Source of the DNA: Semisulcospira habei
Lineage: Eukaryota > Mollusca > Gastropoda > Semisulcospiridae
DNA: 64,000 bases
NCBI GenBank assembly: GCA_036245525.1
Contig: BTPG01000008.1
Location: 33,814,850-33,878,849 of the forward strand
Direction: 5' to 3'
The first letter of the stretch is position 1, and each line of letters begins with the position of its first letter. Below are positions 1 through 12,671 of the stretch, one piece after another. The notes beneath the pieces are model-generated. The model was given only the letters and a program-made list of their open reading frames with translations. It had not been told where the DNA came from and did no database searches. Position numbers and translations under genes: made by a program.

Positions 1-119
1 CATCGTTTTGTGTGCGAGCATTTTTTGTTGGTGTTCTTTTTGTTATTCTTATTTTTCTTGTATATCTTGTTGCGTGTATGTTAGGGACTATTGTAGGATG
101 CAAGGTGTATGTATGTATG

Positions 120-215
120 ATTGTTATTATGTCATTTGTACAGCACCTAGAGCTTTTCTATTGAAAGTATAGGCGCCTTAAAAATATACATTATTATTAT
201 AATATTATTATTATT
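120..215. repeat. LINE/SINE 3' tail with (ATT)n
   Basis: The stretch TGTACAGCACCTAGAGC..GGCGCC..AAAATATACATTATTATT resembles the short GC-box plus (ATT)n tails that also occur at 49,271-49,350, 62,800-62,865 and, inverted, near 2,402. The rest of 1-640 shows no gene I can recognise. Confidence 0.45.
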
Positions 216-639
216 ATATTTTAAGCTTATCCTTCTGATCCATTTCCCTCCTCTCCAACCCAACCTCTGATCAAAACACATCGACGAGCACAAATAAAGA
301 TGGACACATGGCACTTCCCGCCATTAGTATGCTCTGTGGGCTGATACAGCGACAGGAATTCTGAAGAGGAAGAACAGCACGAGCAGCAACATGACATCAC
401 TATAAGCTTCACGTCATGGCATCGCTAGTCCCACGACACCATGTACACAGTGACGAATCTGATGTCAATTCAGAAACATTGTACAACACTGACATCTTGT
501 GCTTTGCTACAATTTAAAAACACTGTGTAACACTGACTTTGGTGATTTTACGTCACCTCAGTCTGATCCTTCTCGTGAGACGCGGATTCTTACTTTTTAC
601 TTTTTGTCTGCAATGAATTACTTTTTATGAAAAAGTTAA

Positions 640-2130
640 AGAGGCTAATTAACTCATCCAATGTTATAGAATGAAAATTACGGACTCAAATGCGGGTCAA
701 TCAACGTTATATAAATGGCATTTTTTCTCTTTAACGAGTCTACCATTTAAAATATGCTCGGAGGCTCTCCAAAATACATCTCGATCAAAGCATTTTCTAA
801 AGATTCAGGACTGTAAGTACACAAACACCAGAGATACTCGTGTTTACACACACACACACACAAGGCATTTTCCCGCCATATGTACGTTCAACGGCGCAAT
901 TAGTGTAACTAAGCATGACGTAATTTTTATCATCATGTTACTTCAGTGACAGAGTCTGATGTGTGCCTGCCTATATTCTGCATTTGCATGCTACGGAACA
1001 TGCTCCAACCAGCCCCATCTCAAAGTCTACCGTATTTTCAATACAGTTGACAAACAAGATGGGATGAACCATAAACCACAGCTGTCCTCGCTGTCAAGGG
1101 TCTCTACCTTTTTTCTTTGACCTGATTCTGATGTTGAAATATCTCCTTTGAAAAAGCCTAGCAGATCTGCCAATGCGCCACAGTGAATTCTAAAGTAAAA
1201 GGGGCACAGTGCATACGCATCATTGGTTTGTCAGAAGCCATTTGTCATGACGTGGTTTTTTGTTTGTTTGTTTTTTTAACGTTATTTTATATTTTCCGTA
1301 ATATGAGTTTCACTTTCGCTTCAAGACTTTAAAAAATCGTGACAAAACTAGAATTTCACAGTACAATTTCAGTCTTGCTGTACTTTGTGTGAAATCAGGT
1401 TGAATTTACCTGGCTACATGATACACCAAGGTCTGCATGCTCTTCTGAAAGCGCATCCATGTGTGTGTCTGTGTGCGTGCTCCAAACATCTCCAAGAGGC
1501 ATAGATCCTCATGCGGCCTCTGGGCGCATCAGGAGCTATGCCTCTCAGAGATGCGAGCATGTGAGAGAGAGAGAGCGCTTGCAAGAGAAAGAATTATGTC
1601 ATATTTAGAGTATTGCGTTAATGTTTGCATGGTGACGGAGCTGCCTCTTATGTCACCGCCACTGTCTGACTTCCTTCGGAAGTCAAGGTTATTTACTGTT
1701 TTATTTTTTTCTGAAAAGAATTCATTTTTACTGAAGACATTGAAATGGTACAAAGCTGGCTAATAAACCCACTGAATGTCTTTATCCAAACTAGCTATAC
1801 TCAAAATTTCAAGTAAATATGACAAAAATTATGGACTCTAACCTGGGTCAACCAACTTTCTATAAACTGTCTTTTATGTCTTCAAGGAGGTATCTTGTTA
1901 CAATATGCTCAGAGGCTCTCTTAGCCACCCCTTGAAAAAGTATTTCACCAAGATTCAAGCTTGTGCATACATCAATATGGAGATTCTCATGTTTACATAC
2001 ATAAGCACACACACACACTGGCCCATATGACTCTTCGCATCAAATGTACTTTTAGCAGCGAGCTTAGCATAACTAGACATGATGTAATTAATTATCTTTG
2101 TGACCAGGTACACCCAGCTCTCATAACCCA
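640..2130 (+). repeat. Dispersed ~1.1-kb repeat, one full copy plus a partial copy
   Basis: About 1,030-2,130 is matched in reverse orientation by 56,050-57,170 (shared blocks such as GCAGATCTGCCAATGC and the TTGACCCAG/CTGGGTCAA segment). A further copy of its end covers 640-950. It is non-coding and carries a type D hairpin in the middle (1,490-1,556). Type of element unknown. Confidence 0.6.
1490..1556. repeat. Hairpin, type D core
   Basis: An inverted repeat built on AGAGGCATAGATCCTCATG and its degenerate complement. The same core recurs near 9,130, 23,950, 36,795, 56,690 and 60,562. Confidence 0.6.
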
Positions 2131-2399
2131 CCTGATGTAACTTTGTTTTGTGCAGCAAGACTTGTACTTGTTTGCAAAATTTGTTTTGTATTGTTTTTAT
2201 TCAGTGGTTTTCCTTCAATGTAAGGTCTCGCAAGGTATTGCTTTCAGTGATGCCTGTGTTGGTCCGACCCCTCCGGCTTACTTCTAGACTACTATGTTTT
2301 CAGTGTCTGCTCAGGGGACGCAACCACATGAGCCACCTCGCTGCTTTGTTTAGCGTGGGTGTTACAGTGGCATTTAGCTTGTGTTTGTGGCTCAGCAAT

Positions 2400-3330
2400 C
2401 TAATAATAATAATACATAGCTTTTATATAGTGCCCTTCCCCGCTCGTAGCGCTTTACTTACTTACTTACGCCTGTCACCCCTACCCGGGTATAGGCCGTC
2501 GACGAGAGACCTCCAGCAACTCCTGTCCTGTGCTTCTCCTTCGATTCTACTCCAGGTGGTTCCCAGTCTCTTGATGTCTGCTTGGAGGTCTCGACGCCAG
2601 GAGTTTCTCGGCCTACCTCTTTTCCTCTTTCCCTGGGGGTTCCATGACAATGCCTGCCTAGTGATACTGGAAGCTGGCTTTCTCAGACTGTGACCGATCC
2701 ATCCCCATCTTCTTCGCCCAATTTCATTCTCTGCTGTTATCTGCTCTGTTCTCTCCCAGAGTCTGACGTTGCTGATCTTCTCTGGCCAGTGGATTTTCAA
2801 AATTCTTTTAAGGCAACTGTTCATGAAGGTCTGTACTCTGTTGACTGTGGTTTTTGTCAATCTCCATGTCTCTGCTCCATATAGGAGAACTGCTTTTACA
2901 TTGGAGTTGAAAATCCGGACTTTGGTGTGTTGTGACAGCTCTCTGGAACTCCACACTTTTTTCAACTGGAGAAAGGCTGCTCTGGCTTTACCGATTCGTC
3001 GGAGCGCTTTACAGCACATAAAAATAATATTAAAAAGGAGAAAAATTAGAACGCACTCACTCTTTAAATAAACACCTGCTCGCACCATGTAGGCGCATTC
3101 CTAACACGAAAACAGCCAACATTTCCAGGCAGCACATCCAGAATAAGCTAATCTTGATATGTACCCAGAAAAGATGGGTCTTCAAATTTGTTTTGAAGGT
3201 CATCACGGTAGGGGATAGACGGATATGCAGTGGAAGTGAGTTCCAGACTTGAGGGGCCTGATAACTAAAAGTCAGATATCTCTTCAATGCATGCACCAAC
3301 TGTTTTAAACCAAGATCCGTAAGATTCAGC
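2400..3330 (-). mobile_element. L2/CR1-like LINE 3' fragment, interrupted
   Basis: Minus-strand residues RYLTFSYQAPQVWNSLPLHI and LKTHLF (about 3,180-3,310) are the typical end of L2/CR1-type reverse transcriptases. A GC box follows, then GCACTATATAAAAGC and (ATT)n at 2,402-2,415. A second LINE fragment is inserted at 2,458-3,002. Confidence 0.7.
2458..3002 (-). mobile_element. RTE/BovB-like LINE 3' fragment nested in the L2/CR1-like tail
   Basis: The minus-strand frame encodes VLLYGAETWRLTKTTVNRVQ, CLKRILKIHWPEKISN and GKRKRGRPRNSWRRDLQADI, the C-terminus of RTE/BovB-type endonuclease-reverse transcriptase polyproteins. The 10-bp duplication AGCGCTTTAC flanks the insert (2,448-2,457 and 3,003-3,012). 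The 3' end is a (TAAG)n repeat whose first TAA serves as the stop codon. It is strongly 5' truncated and not functional. Confidence 0.85.
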
Positions 3331-3419
3331 ATGATAGTCACTTTCTCTTTGTAATTTATTTCTAGTCCGATCGATTTTGGGTTAAACATTATTTGGGGAT
3401 TTTGCACCTTTTGCTACGT

Positions 3420-4880
3420 CCAGGTCCATGGAATAAAGTCCTTTAAAAATTCATAATTAATTCTATCCTTATCTAATTAAGTCAACGTTTGGTACTAGGA
3501 AGACTACACTTGTGGCTCTTTCTTAGTAGCAAACCGCAAGTTTCTAGGTCCTGTAGAATCGGAGCTATAATCAGAAAACCAAGTGCAAATAAACACAGAT
3601 TTCAGCTTTCCCGCTCCAAAAGCACCGAGTTCTGGAAACAGGCAAGTGAGAGTTTCCTTGCACCCCGCGCCTGCCCTATATAAAACACCAGCACGCAGCG
3701 TAGGTTCATTCACCTCTGAGCCGGTCACCAATCACTTTTGCCATGTGAACCTTCATTTAGTGCGTGAATTTTGAACTGCATCCTTGCAAGACTGAACATG
3801 TAAGGGACCCTTGTGCTGAGTTTTGCCTCTGTAAGTACACTTGTACTTAGGTTTATTTTATGCATTTCTTTGTGTTGGTTTTATCTCATGTGTTATGAGC
3901 TGTGCATGAGATTTAAAGTTTGGTAATGATGTACTTTGCTAATTGCTGCCTTGAGAGATCATTTTCATGTTGATGGCTCCTAAGTGTCGGCCATGTTGGT
4001 TTATGACCATGAGTTTGATGCACTTGGCTGGAGCCTGTAGTTTCATGAGTAATTAGGTCAGATTTTATTATGTGAAATCACTGCTCTTACTCTTTTTATG
4101 GATGGTATATTGTTTGGCGTGTTTGTTTTTGTCCAGATTTTGTTCGCTAATTACACCCCCCCCCCCCCATCCCCCTCCTCCATTGTGTGATGCTGATCAT
4201 CTATGCTGCTGTGCATCTGTTGTGTATGTTTGTTACTGTTTCTTTGTCTGAGTACTGGTGTATGAGTCTGGTGTTATGTTGGTTGCTGTATTTGGATTCC
4301 TGGAGAAGCTGCTTTGTCTCATGTTTGCAATGCAATTTGGCGTTCGGGCGTCATGTTTGTGGGTGGTGTCGCTCATCTGACAAAAACACAATTTTAGTCC
4401 AAGAAAAGGGGAAGTTATAGGCTGTTACTAAACTGTTGGGGGAAGGGTTAGGAGATTTAGGTCAGATTTATAATAATATATATATGTTTGGGTATCTGTG
4501 TATATAAAATATGGGTACCAGTACCAGTGAATGTAATACCGAGTAAATATTTGCCCAATAAATGTGATTTTTCCAGTTCCACAAGGATACAGACGAAGAT
4601 GAACACACACACTTCATGTTTGAAAGATCTGATGACTGTTCTCAAATGATTCACTGTCAAATGCCTGTGGTCACAATGAAACTGAAAAAGTGTGCATCTG
4701 CCTGCAAATGCCACTCCAGTAATCCGCTACCCAGCATCAACACACAAGCATTAGTTCTGTAACAGTTATATGTATACATCCGCCCGATCATGTAACAACA
4801 TCATTCATAATGCACGAGTATTTCCTGCCAAAGTTCAGGGATGCGAGAAATATGATATGAGCTGAAGCAGGTACATGTAT
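3420..4880. other. No recognisable gene
   Basis: AT-rich sequence without a coding signal I can support. It holds a C run at 4,157-4,169. Confidence 0.5.
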
Positions 4881-4882
4881 AC

Positions 4883-4974
4883 TTAACCCTTTGGGTGTCA
4901 GTAGCAGTTTTTGTCGCGATTATTCCTGCAGGAATCATTGCGACTAAAACCACTACCGACACCCAAAGGGTTAA
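4883..4974. repeat. 92-bp hairpin MITE, type E
   Basis: A nearly perfect palindrome from TTAACCCTTTGGGTGTC to its complement ending GGGTTAA, centred on ATTCCTGCAGGAAT. The TTAA ends with adjacent CCC resemble piggyBac-type termini. Copies: 54,990-55,083 and, weaker, 6,785-6,875. Confidence 0.85.
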
Positions 4975-5574
4975 GATCTATTAACCCCCTTGCATATGCT
5001 GCCACCAGTAACATGTTGGGTAACCTAATCCCTGCCACTGGACAAACATATAATTTCTTAAATATTTTTAATTCAACTACATGTACCAAAAGCCACAACC
5101 ATCAACAAAAAAACAAAAAACAGATACAAACTGGTCTCAGCAGGAGAGACAGAATAGATCCTCATGAGCTCCCATGACTGGTACCGATTTCAGGCCACTA
5201 TAATTATAATTGTTCGTCTTGTACTGTGCATGTCTTCAGAGTGAATGCGTGTTTTCACCTGAGCGTGCATGCTGAGCTCTGTTCGCAGCGCTTTGAGCTG
5301 ATCCGCATATCCTATTAAATGACCGGTATTATTATTATTGTATAGTTCTCTTGTAGTTGGATGGTGCTCACTGTTTCTTGGCAGTTAAGGGGATAAGTAT
5401 ACAAAATAAAATGAATTCATCTATCCATGTAGATGCAATTAATGAAGGATGGTGACAGTATTTGATTTGTATGGCATGAGACCACAAAAGGGGCACACAC
5501 AAAACAAAGGTCCTACAACATCACCAGTGGTCTCTGTGTCTGAAAGGGGCAAGTTCACTATCATTTACCAATTA

Positions 5575-5678
5575 CAGCTCACTTCACAAATAACAAGGTC
5601 GGATAACAAAAGTCAGATCAGCATGATCATGCTGAGCTGAATATTGTTATCCAACCTTGTTATTTGTGAAGTGGACTG
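5575..5678. mobile_element. 104-bp mariner-like palindromic MITE
   Basis: The ends CAGYYCACTTCACAAATAAC are inverted over about 47 bp, the centre is CATGATCATG, and TA lies on each side. This fits a fully palindromic Tc1/mariner-type MITE with TA target duplication. Confidence 0.75.
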
Positions 5679-5892
5679 TATATAACAACACTTTTTCAGA
5701 GATGTGTTCCAACAGCTCTCTATGTAAATTCCTTCACTTAAAACAAACTTTGGTGATAACAAAAAAAATCTTACAATCCAACATAATACAAATCTGCCAT
5801 TACAGTACAAACACTTTATCAAACCATTACAAACAATACACGTTGAACTAAAATGTTACTTGAAATAGTCCTTCACACTACAAACATTAAAA

Positions 5893-6516
5893 TTAACCCA
5901 TATCATACTGAGGCTAAAAGCTTCAAATATGTACACTGCCATATATGCAAGCTACATTATAGTACTTACGGATAAGGATACAAACCAATGGTTTAGTTCA
6001 TGGGTGGTGCCAGAATAGCTTGGCGCCTAGAGGCGCCAAGCTATTCTGGCGCTACCCTTGAACTATTTTAGTCAAACTTATTTCACAGACTGGTGTATTC
6101 CGAATGATAAGATTGATTGATTGAACATTGCTTAACGTCCCGACAGCAACAAGGCTTTCTCAGGACGAGCCTGCACTGCTTGTGAAAAAAATAAAAATAA
6201 ACAGAACATTGAATGTATGTCGCCAGCCGGTCAAATACGTTAAATAAACCTAACACATGGGGCTAAATAAAGCTAAGACCATTTAGCAACACACATCCAA
6301 TATCAAGAGCTACAGGCAGTGCAGACAGTAGGGAGAGTTTGAAAAAGGCAAATACAGGTGAATGGACAAGGGGTAGACAGAAACACATGCCCCAGAATAG
6401 AGAGAAAAACCCACCCTGTGGGGCTGACCAGGGTGACCCTGCGAACTAAAAAATACCTAACCCCACCCAAGTCCCCCAGGGCAGACCCGGGTGGGGTTCC
6501 GAATGATAAGGGTTAA
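5893..6516. mobile_element. Hairpin MITE, type C, split by a SINE-like insertion
   Basis: It begins TTAACCCATATCATACTGAG, carries the common hairpin core (5,993-6,066) and resumes after the insertion as GAATGATAAGGGTTAA. Without the 385-bp insertion it is about 225 bp, as in the copies at 51,648 and 61,393. Confidence 0.85.
6112..6496 (-). mobile_element. SINE-like insertion with 14-bp target duplication
   Basis: It is flanked by TTCCGAATGATAAG at 6,098-6,111 and 6,497-6,510. On the minus strand it starts AACCCCACCCGGGTCTGCC and ends in (CAAT)n, as expected for a retroposed short element with a microsatellite tail. No tRNA boxes were confirmed. Confidence 0.8.
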
Positions 6517-6784
6517 AAGACAAAGATAACCAGCTTAAACCACAAGAAACATCATGGTTCTTCAAGTTCTAACACCTGAGTGGACTGACAATACTAACTT
6601 ATAATTATTGTAATAAAAGAATAACCAAATACTCAGCATCCATCTTGACCAGTTATGCCTTAACACCTTTCATTTCTGTTGGAAACCGCATGACAGCTGA
6701 CTTTAATGCTCCTACACATCAGGTGTTCTACTCAAGCTCTGCAAACCCATAGTCATACCTCTCCCATGACTTGCGCATAAGACT

Positions 6785-6875
6785 TACACTTTTGGCTGCC
6801 AGTAGCGGTTCTTGTTATGATGAATCCTACAGGAATCAGCACAACAAAAACAGCTACTGACAGAGAAATGGTTAA
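6785..6875. repeat. Diverged type E hairpin MITE
   Basis: CTTTTGGCTGCCAGTAGCGG and its partner around AATCCTACAGGAATC end in GGTTAA. The arms have several mismatches. The surrounding 6,520-7,740 shows no gene. Confidence 0.6.
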
Positions 6876-7739
6876 AAACTGCACAGTTGAGCTATTTCAG
6901 TGTGCTTGTAGTCAAGTGATACTGAACCTTATGCCTGTCAACCATATGGTAAAAAATAAACGAAGAAAGACAAAGCACTTATCAGCCTGTACCTCAACTG
7001 ACAGAGAGGTAAAGGGCCCAGATTTCCCATGAGTGTGGGTGCGAGTCAGTTATCATCAAGCTGTAGTGAGAGATATCTGGCACATATCAAACCCCGCGTG
7101 ACCCCTCGTTTTTGCTCCTGCGGCTCCCTGGGTGACCAAAGACTTTTTGTATTTCACAGATTGTGGCTGACTGAAAATCATATCTCCTAATAATAAACTA
7201 TATAGTTATACCCATTTTTACACTTTATTGTTATCACTAGGCTGTTGTTCACAGCAACATTGCTGCAAACTTTCGACGATGACTCACGAGTTGCTGGCAC
7301 AGTTTGAACAACAATAATGATAAACACACAGTATGGTAATTTAACTGCAGTGGACAAAACGGTCAATAATAACAAAAAGGTCAACAATAATTAAGACACA
7401 TTTTTAAATTGTACATGGACTTCTCACAGTAAGTTTTATTTTGCACACATAGTCAAGGAAAAGGGGGACAAAAAAGGAAAGGGACTATTGCTCTGCCATC
7501 CGCTGTTGTGCTATAAACGATTCGGTGGTACCGCGGGTGCTACTGGGCTGGTGGGGCCATGTTTTTGGAAGGGTATCAGGTTACCTCTGCACAGAGCAAG
7601 CTCCGAGCGGTTGAGGAGAGAACTGTTATGGCTCCCATGTATGACAAATGCACTGTATATGTGTGACCTTTGTGACAATAAGTAAAGGGCTGGCTTTGGC
7701 ACCAGCAAAATACATGTTTACTCAAATTTAAGCATTAAT

Positions 7740-8690
7740 CATGCATCTGTCAAACCCCCATGACCCTTGACCTTTGCAAAGAGTTGACTGAATTAGTATG
7801 CAAATAAATATCTTGCCATCAGCAAACTTCATGCCAAATTTGACTGAAAAGTTTGCAAAAACTTTTGATAAACACTACAATTCTAACAAAAAGTGGCATT
7901 TTCACACATTTACTGACCTCTTGTAACCTTGACCTTTCCAAGGGGTCATTCAAATTTGTATGCATAGATAGGTCTTACGATCCGGTATCTCTGTACCAAG
8001 TTTGGGTTTGAAGTTGAAAATAGTATTTAAGAAAAGACATTTTTTTGGTCAAAATGTCTCTTTTAAACCTTTTTTTTTTTTTTTTTTTTTTTGGGGGGGG
8101 GAGGGGGGGGGGGTCATCCCATGACCCTTGATCTTTGTGATGGGTCACCTGCATTAGTATGCTACCTTTGAACCAAATTTCATTGGAAATTTTACAAGAA
8201 TGTTGATAACTACAATTCTATCAAAAATTGGCATTGTACACACATTTGCCGACCTCTTGTGACCCTTGGCCTTTCCGAGGGGTCATCCAAATTAGTATGC
8301 ATAGATAGGTCTTAAACTCTGGTATCTTTGTACCAAGTTTGGGTTTGAATTTGTGAATATTATTTTGTCAAACATCTTTTGTCAAAATATGGCTATTTTT
8401 CACCAATTTTCTTATCTCTTTTGACCCTTGACCTTTCCAAGAGTATCACATTAGTATGCATAGGAAGGTCATACCATCAGGTATCTCTGTACCATGTTTG
8501 GGTTTGATGTTGTGATTAGTATTTGAGAACAAATCAATTTTGTCAAAATATGGATAGTTTTTACCTATTTCCTCATCCCCTGTGCCCTTCACCTTTGAAA
8601 GTGGTCCCTCGAATGGTATGTTTAGAAAGGTCTTGCCACAAACTAATAGTCTCCAAGAAAATGCCAACATTAAAGTTTACCAAAGATGAT
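7740..8690 (+). repeat. Dispersed repeat, four to five imperfect tandem units
   Basis: Units of about 130-200 bp each contain CCCTTGACCTTT, TTAGTATGC and GTATCTCTGTACCAAGTTTG. The same family flanks the element at 42,485-45,301. A T/G homopolymer lies at 8,071-8,111. Confidence 0.7.
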
Positions 8691-8939
8691 GGTGCACAGA
8701 CAACCACTGGCCCTGCACATACTCACGTTTGGTTCGCACTTGAGCCAATGACAGACCTGTGCACATTCGGATTAGGTAGTGAAACTAGCCACAAACTTGA
8801 CCACTGGTGCCTTGACAGGCTGCTCTCTTGTTAGTCAGGTGGGGGTCACTCCCGATAGAAGACACATGGCCTTGCATTATTGATCGGATCCCTTTGGGTC
8901 CTCACAAAACTAGTCAGTCTAATTCTCTTTTATAGACAT

Positions 8940-9430
8940 AAGTGGAACCAGAAATAGGCACAGATCCTCACAAGCCATGGACATTCATGACGAAAGCAAG
9001 TGATTCTCTTGAGAACCCCTCTGCTGGGGCTCATGATGATCCAACACGTTTGCCTTTTGTAGAACACTGGCGTTGACTAAAGCCAAGTGCAAAGAAAACT
9101 GGAAAAAGCGTAAGTCCTCACGAGCCAGCAAGAAGCATAGGTTCTCATGAGCCCCTGTTGGAACCGTGAGGATCTATGCCCCGTGCTGCTGGTAGGGGCT
9201 AGCTGCCAATGCAAACAGCAGACGACACACATCTTCACCAGGCAGGAATGGATTCTGCCACGACAGCCACCAATGCTTCCGGGGCTCATAAATATCTATG
9301 CCTCTTGCAAACGGTTCAATGGATTAGAATAACGGAGCCAGCAAATGGCACAGACCTTAATAAGACAGCAAGACACAGTAAAACTCATAACTAAGCTGTC
9401 AGTCACCCTCATGAGGATCCATGCCTCGTT
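8940..9430. repeat. Cluster of type D hairpin fragments
   Basis: Pieces of the AGAGGCATAGATCCTCATGAG core occur near 8,965, 9,125-9,185, 9,280-9,305 and 9,405-9,430 in alternating orientation. Confidence 0.5.
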
Positions 9431-9650
9431 CAGATGTAAAGTGTTACATTAGTGTTGCATTAGTTCTGGCCACTGGGGATGATGTCGGGCCATTAAAAAC
9501 ACATAAGGCTCACCAGATAATTACAGGCATTACAATTGGTTATCTAGGGAGGGCTGTCTGCTGATTCCTTTCCTCAGTTACAGATCTAGGTCATCTGACA
9601 TGGCTAACCTTCACCTGTAGAGCTACTACTTAAGGTCACCACACAGTGCT

Positions 9651-9864
9651 TTAATCCTTTTCATCCTGACACTACCGCTTGAAATTAATTTGACTATGAT
9701 AGTTCAAGGGTGGTGCCAGAATAGCTTGGCACCTGAGGCACCAAGTTATTCTGGCACCACCCTTGAACTAAAATGGTTGATCTATCTCCTAATCTGTAAT
9801 GTAGCATTTACAGGACAATAAGCAATTTTTTTAAAAAAATCAGCTTCAAGATGTCTTGGGTTAA
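9651..9864. mobile_element. Hairpin MITE, type B
   Basis: From TTAATCCTTTTCATCCTGAC to CTTGGGTTAA, with the hairpin core at 9,700-9,770. Confidence 0.85.
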
Positions 9865-10329
9865 CTGCAAATGACTAGGGCGCCCCTACTGTTCTAGATG
9901 CATTATTTGTGTCATCATATCAGTACAGTTTATGGTGAGGGTCATATTCATGAAGATGCTGGTGGCTAAAACTACAAGTCAGAATCGGTATTACATGCTC
10001 CAGTATACGGTGGTATCTGACATATATAACCACACAGTTCTCAAGCTCCCTGGTTAGCAAATGGCCCAAGGGCTGACATCAGCCTTAGCTGGCCGCAGAC
10101 ATTGGTCCAAGGACCTATTGCTCACAAAGTATTAGTATGTAAATTCCTAAATACAACACAATCACGAATAACGTGACCTTCTTTAGTTTATGGCTCCCAT
10201 GTACCACGCTGTACTAACGTGATCTGTATAAGCTGTCTGCTGATTCCTTTCCTCAGTTACAGATCTAGGTCATCTGACATGGCTAACCTTCACCTGTAGA
10301 GCTACTACTTAAGGTCACCACACAGTGCT

Positions 10330-10544
10330 TTAATCCTTTTCATCCTGACACTACCGCTTGAAATTAATTTGACTATGATAGTTCAAGGGTGGTGCCAGAA
10401 TAGCTTGGCACCTGAGGCACCAAGTTATTCTGGCACCACCCTTGAACTAAAATGGTTGATCTATCTCCTAATCTGTAATGTAGCATTTACAGGACAATAA
10501 GCAATTTTTTTAAAAAAAATCAGCTTCAAGATGTCTTGGGTTAA
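10330..10544. mobile_element. Hairpin MITE, type B (duplicate)
   Basis: Copy of 9,651-9,864 in the tandem duplication; hairpin at 10,379-10,449. Confidence 0.85.
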
Positions 10545-10912
10545 CTGCAAATGACTAGGGCGCCCCTACTGTTCTAGATGCATTATTTGTGTCATCATAT
10601 CAGTACAGTTTATGGTGAGGGTCATATTCATGAAGATGCTGGTGGCTAAAACTACAAGTCAGAATCGGTATTACATGCTCCAGTATACGGTGGTATCTGA
10701 CATATATAACCACACAGTTCTCAAGCTCCCTGGTTAGCAAATGGCCCAAGGGCTGACATCAGCCTTAGCTGGCCGCAGACATTGGTCCAAGGACCTATTG
10801 CTCACAAAGTATTAGTATGTAAATTCCTAAATACAACACAATCACGAATAACGTGACCTTCTTTAGTTTATGGCTCCCATGTACCACGCTGTACTAACGT
10901 GATCTGTATAAG

Positions 10913-12474
10913 CACAGTGACCTCGCACACACCAATGACAATACAGGTCAGCCTCGGTATTGCATGCACCAGTATACAGTGAAACAGTAGAACCTCTTCT
11001 GAACAGTTACCAGATTTTACCGTCATCTGCCGTTTATGGTCACTTTCACGATGTATGAACGATGTTTACCTGGTTTGTATGATCATCTGCTGAACATGGC
11101 CAAAGGTCGGCGTATCAGAACCAAAAACGCAAAAATACCTTAAATTTACGGCCATGGCCAGACCGCCACAGTAAAGCTGCCATGCGGGACTGGTCAATGA
11201 CTACTCGCTCAACACCTCGCCAGGCACTACACACCTTGGCAAAGCCCAGGGTCATGTCGTTATGCAATGACGGGCATATGCAATCTGCTTCACACTGGGT
11301 TTAGACACCTGGTGAAAGGGGCTGCGTATATCAATGGGATTGACAATTAACTGTGGAAATAGACACCCCTGTCCCAAAACGCACATCTTCAAGAGGCATA
11401 GACTTTCACGCACCCAGGGGCTCATGAGATTCAATGTCTCCTGTTGACTTCATTTACCTCTGTTGTGTGTACTCTTATGTAGGATGCATCCCATGCTCAG
11501 TTTCTCACCATGATTATCGACTTCCAATTGTGCAACAAATGCTCTAGTTCTAAGTCAATGGCCATACAACTACTTAAATCAGAAGGGGATTAAACAGGTG
11601 TTGAAACTGGTGTCTTTAAAGGATAACTGGGCAGTGCTTAAATCACAGAAACAAAACAGATATTTTAATCAGAAGAAAGTTGTTACTGATAGTGATACTG
11701 CTGTATCACTATGCATGCGCAGAAAACGCAATGTTGGAAATTCCAAAAGACTGACAAAGATTTGTGTCCATAAAGATACACTGGTAGTCACAGTGGCAAA
11801 TACCGTAAACATGCCAATCCTTCCAATTACAAGTAAGCACTTTTCCCCATATCTTTCTTTTTGTATACACCATGGAGACTCACTGTTCAGCTTGAAACTT
11901 ACATGTGCAGTAATGACTTAAACGGATTTTCTGTTGGCATCGGGTGTAATACTAATATGGTGAAAAAAGGAAGCAGCACCGACTTTGAAGTGCAAATGTT
12001 TACATATTCAACATTTTCTTGAAGTGCAAATGTTTACATATTCAACATTTTATAAGGACACTGTATGTGTACATTATTCTTTCCACATCTTTTGTCTTAA
12101 CTGTGATCATTTACATACACAAAGGCCATAAATTTGCACTGTAGGGGAGATACACTAGCATACACTAACTCTAGTAGTGGCTACATTAGGGCAGATTTAC
12201 ATTTCTGGGTGCTTCTGGGTCTATCTCTATCATACCTGCCATGAACGGTGACCTGCCTTTTGCGGGCACTTTTTCTTGGCAACAGGGGTGACCGCTCACA
12301 GAGGTTCTACTGTATAACACTTTGGTTAAATTCAACACCACATCAACACACACAAGGCGGTCTGATGACGACTCCCAATCCAAGACATCCTAGTCAATTA
12401 GTACTGGGGCTGACCTGTGCAAAATTACGGCAACACTGGCACATGCATGGTGCTATTGATTACAAAGTACAAGT
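10913..12474. other. No recognisable gene; one 33-bp doublet
   Basis: The only structure I can support is a tandem pair of CTTGAAGTGCAAATGTTTAC.. at about 11,978-12,051 and a type D fragment at 11,390-11,436. Confidence 0.5.
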
Positions 12475-12671
12475 CAGCCCATTTAGCCCCAACACCCCAC
12501 AGCACAGTTCAAGGGCAGTGCCAGATTAGCTTGGCGCCTGAGGGCGCTAAGCTAATCTGGCACTACTCTTGAGTCATCATGGTCAATCTGTCTCCTGCAA
12601 TTGGTACATGGCGGTTAGGTTACAACACCTCCAAAATTTGGGAAATGCGGCTGTGGGGTTAAAAGGGTTAA
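12475..12671. mobile_element. Hairpin MITE, type A
   Basis: It starts CCCATTTAGCCCC and ends AAAAGGGTTAA, with the hairpin at 12,506-12,573 (GATTAGCTTGG / CTAAGCTAATC). Confidence 0.75.

Larger units (their letters stand above)
9553..10912 (+). repeat. 680-bp tandem duplication
   Basis: 9,553-10,231 and 10,232-10,912 are essentially identical, differing by one A in a homopolymer. Each unit contains a complete type B hairpin MITE. The near identity means a recent duplication or an assembly artefact. Confidence 0.95.

Noticed and set aside
9553..10912. Possible CRISPR-like or satellite array because of repeated palindromes
   Set aside because: It is one two-unit tandem duplication, each unit with a MITE; no regular spacer pattern.
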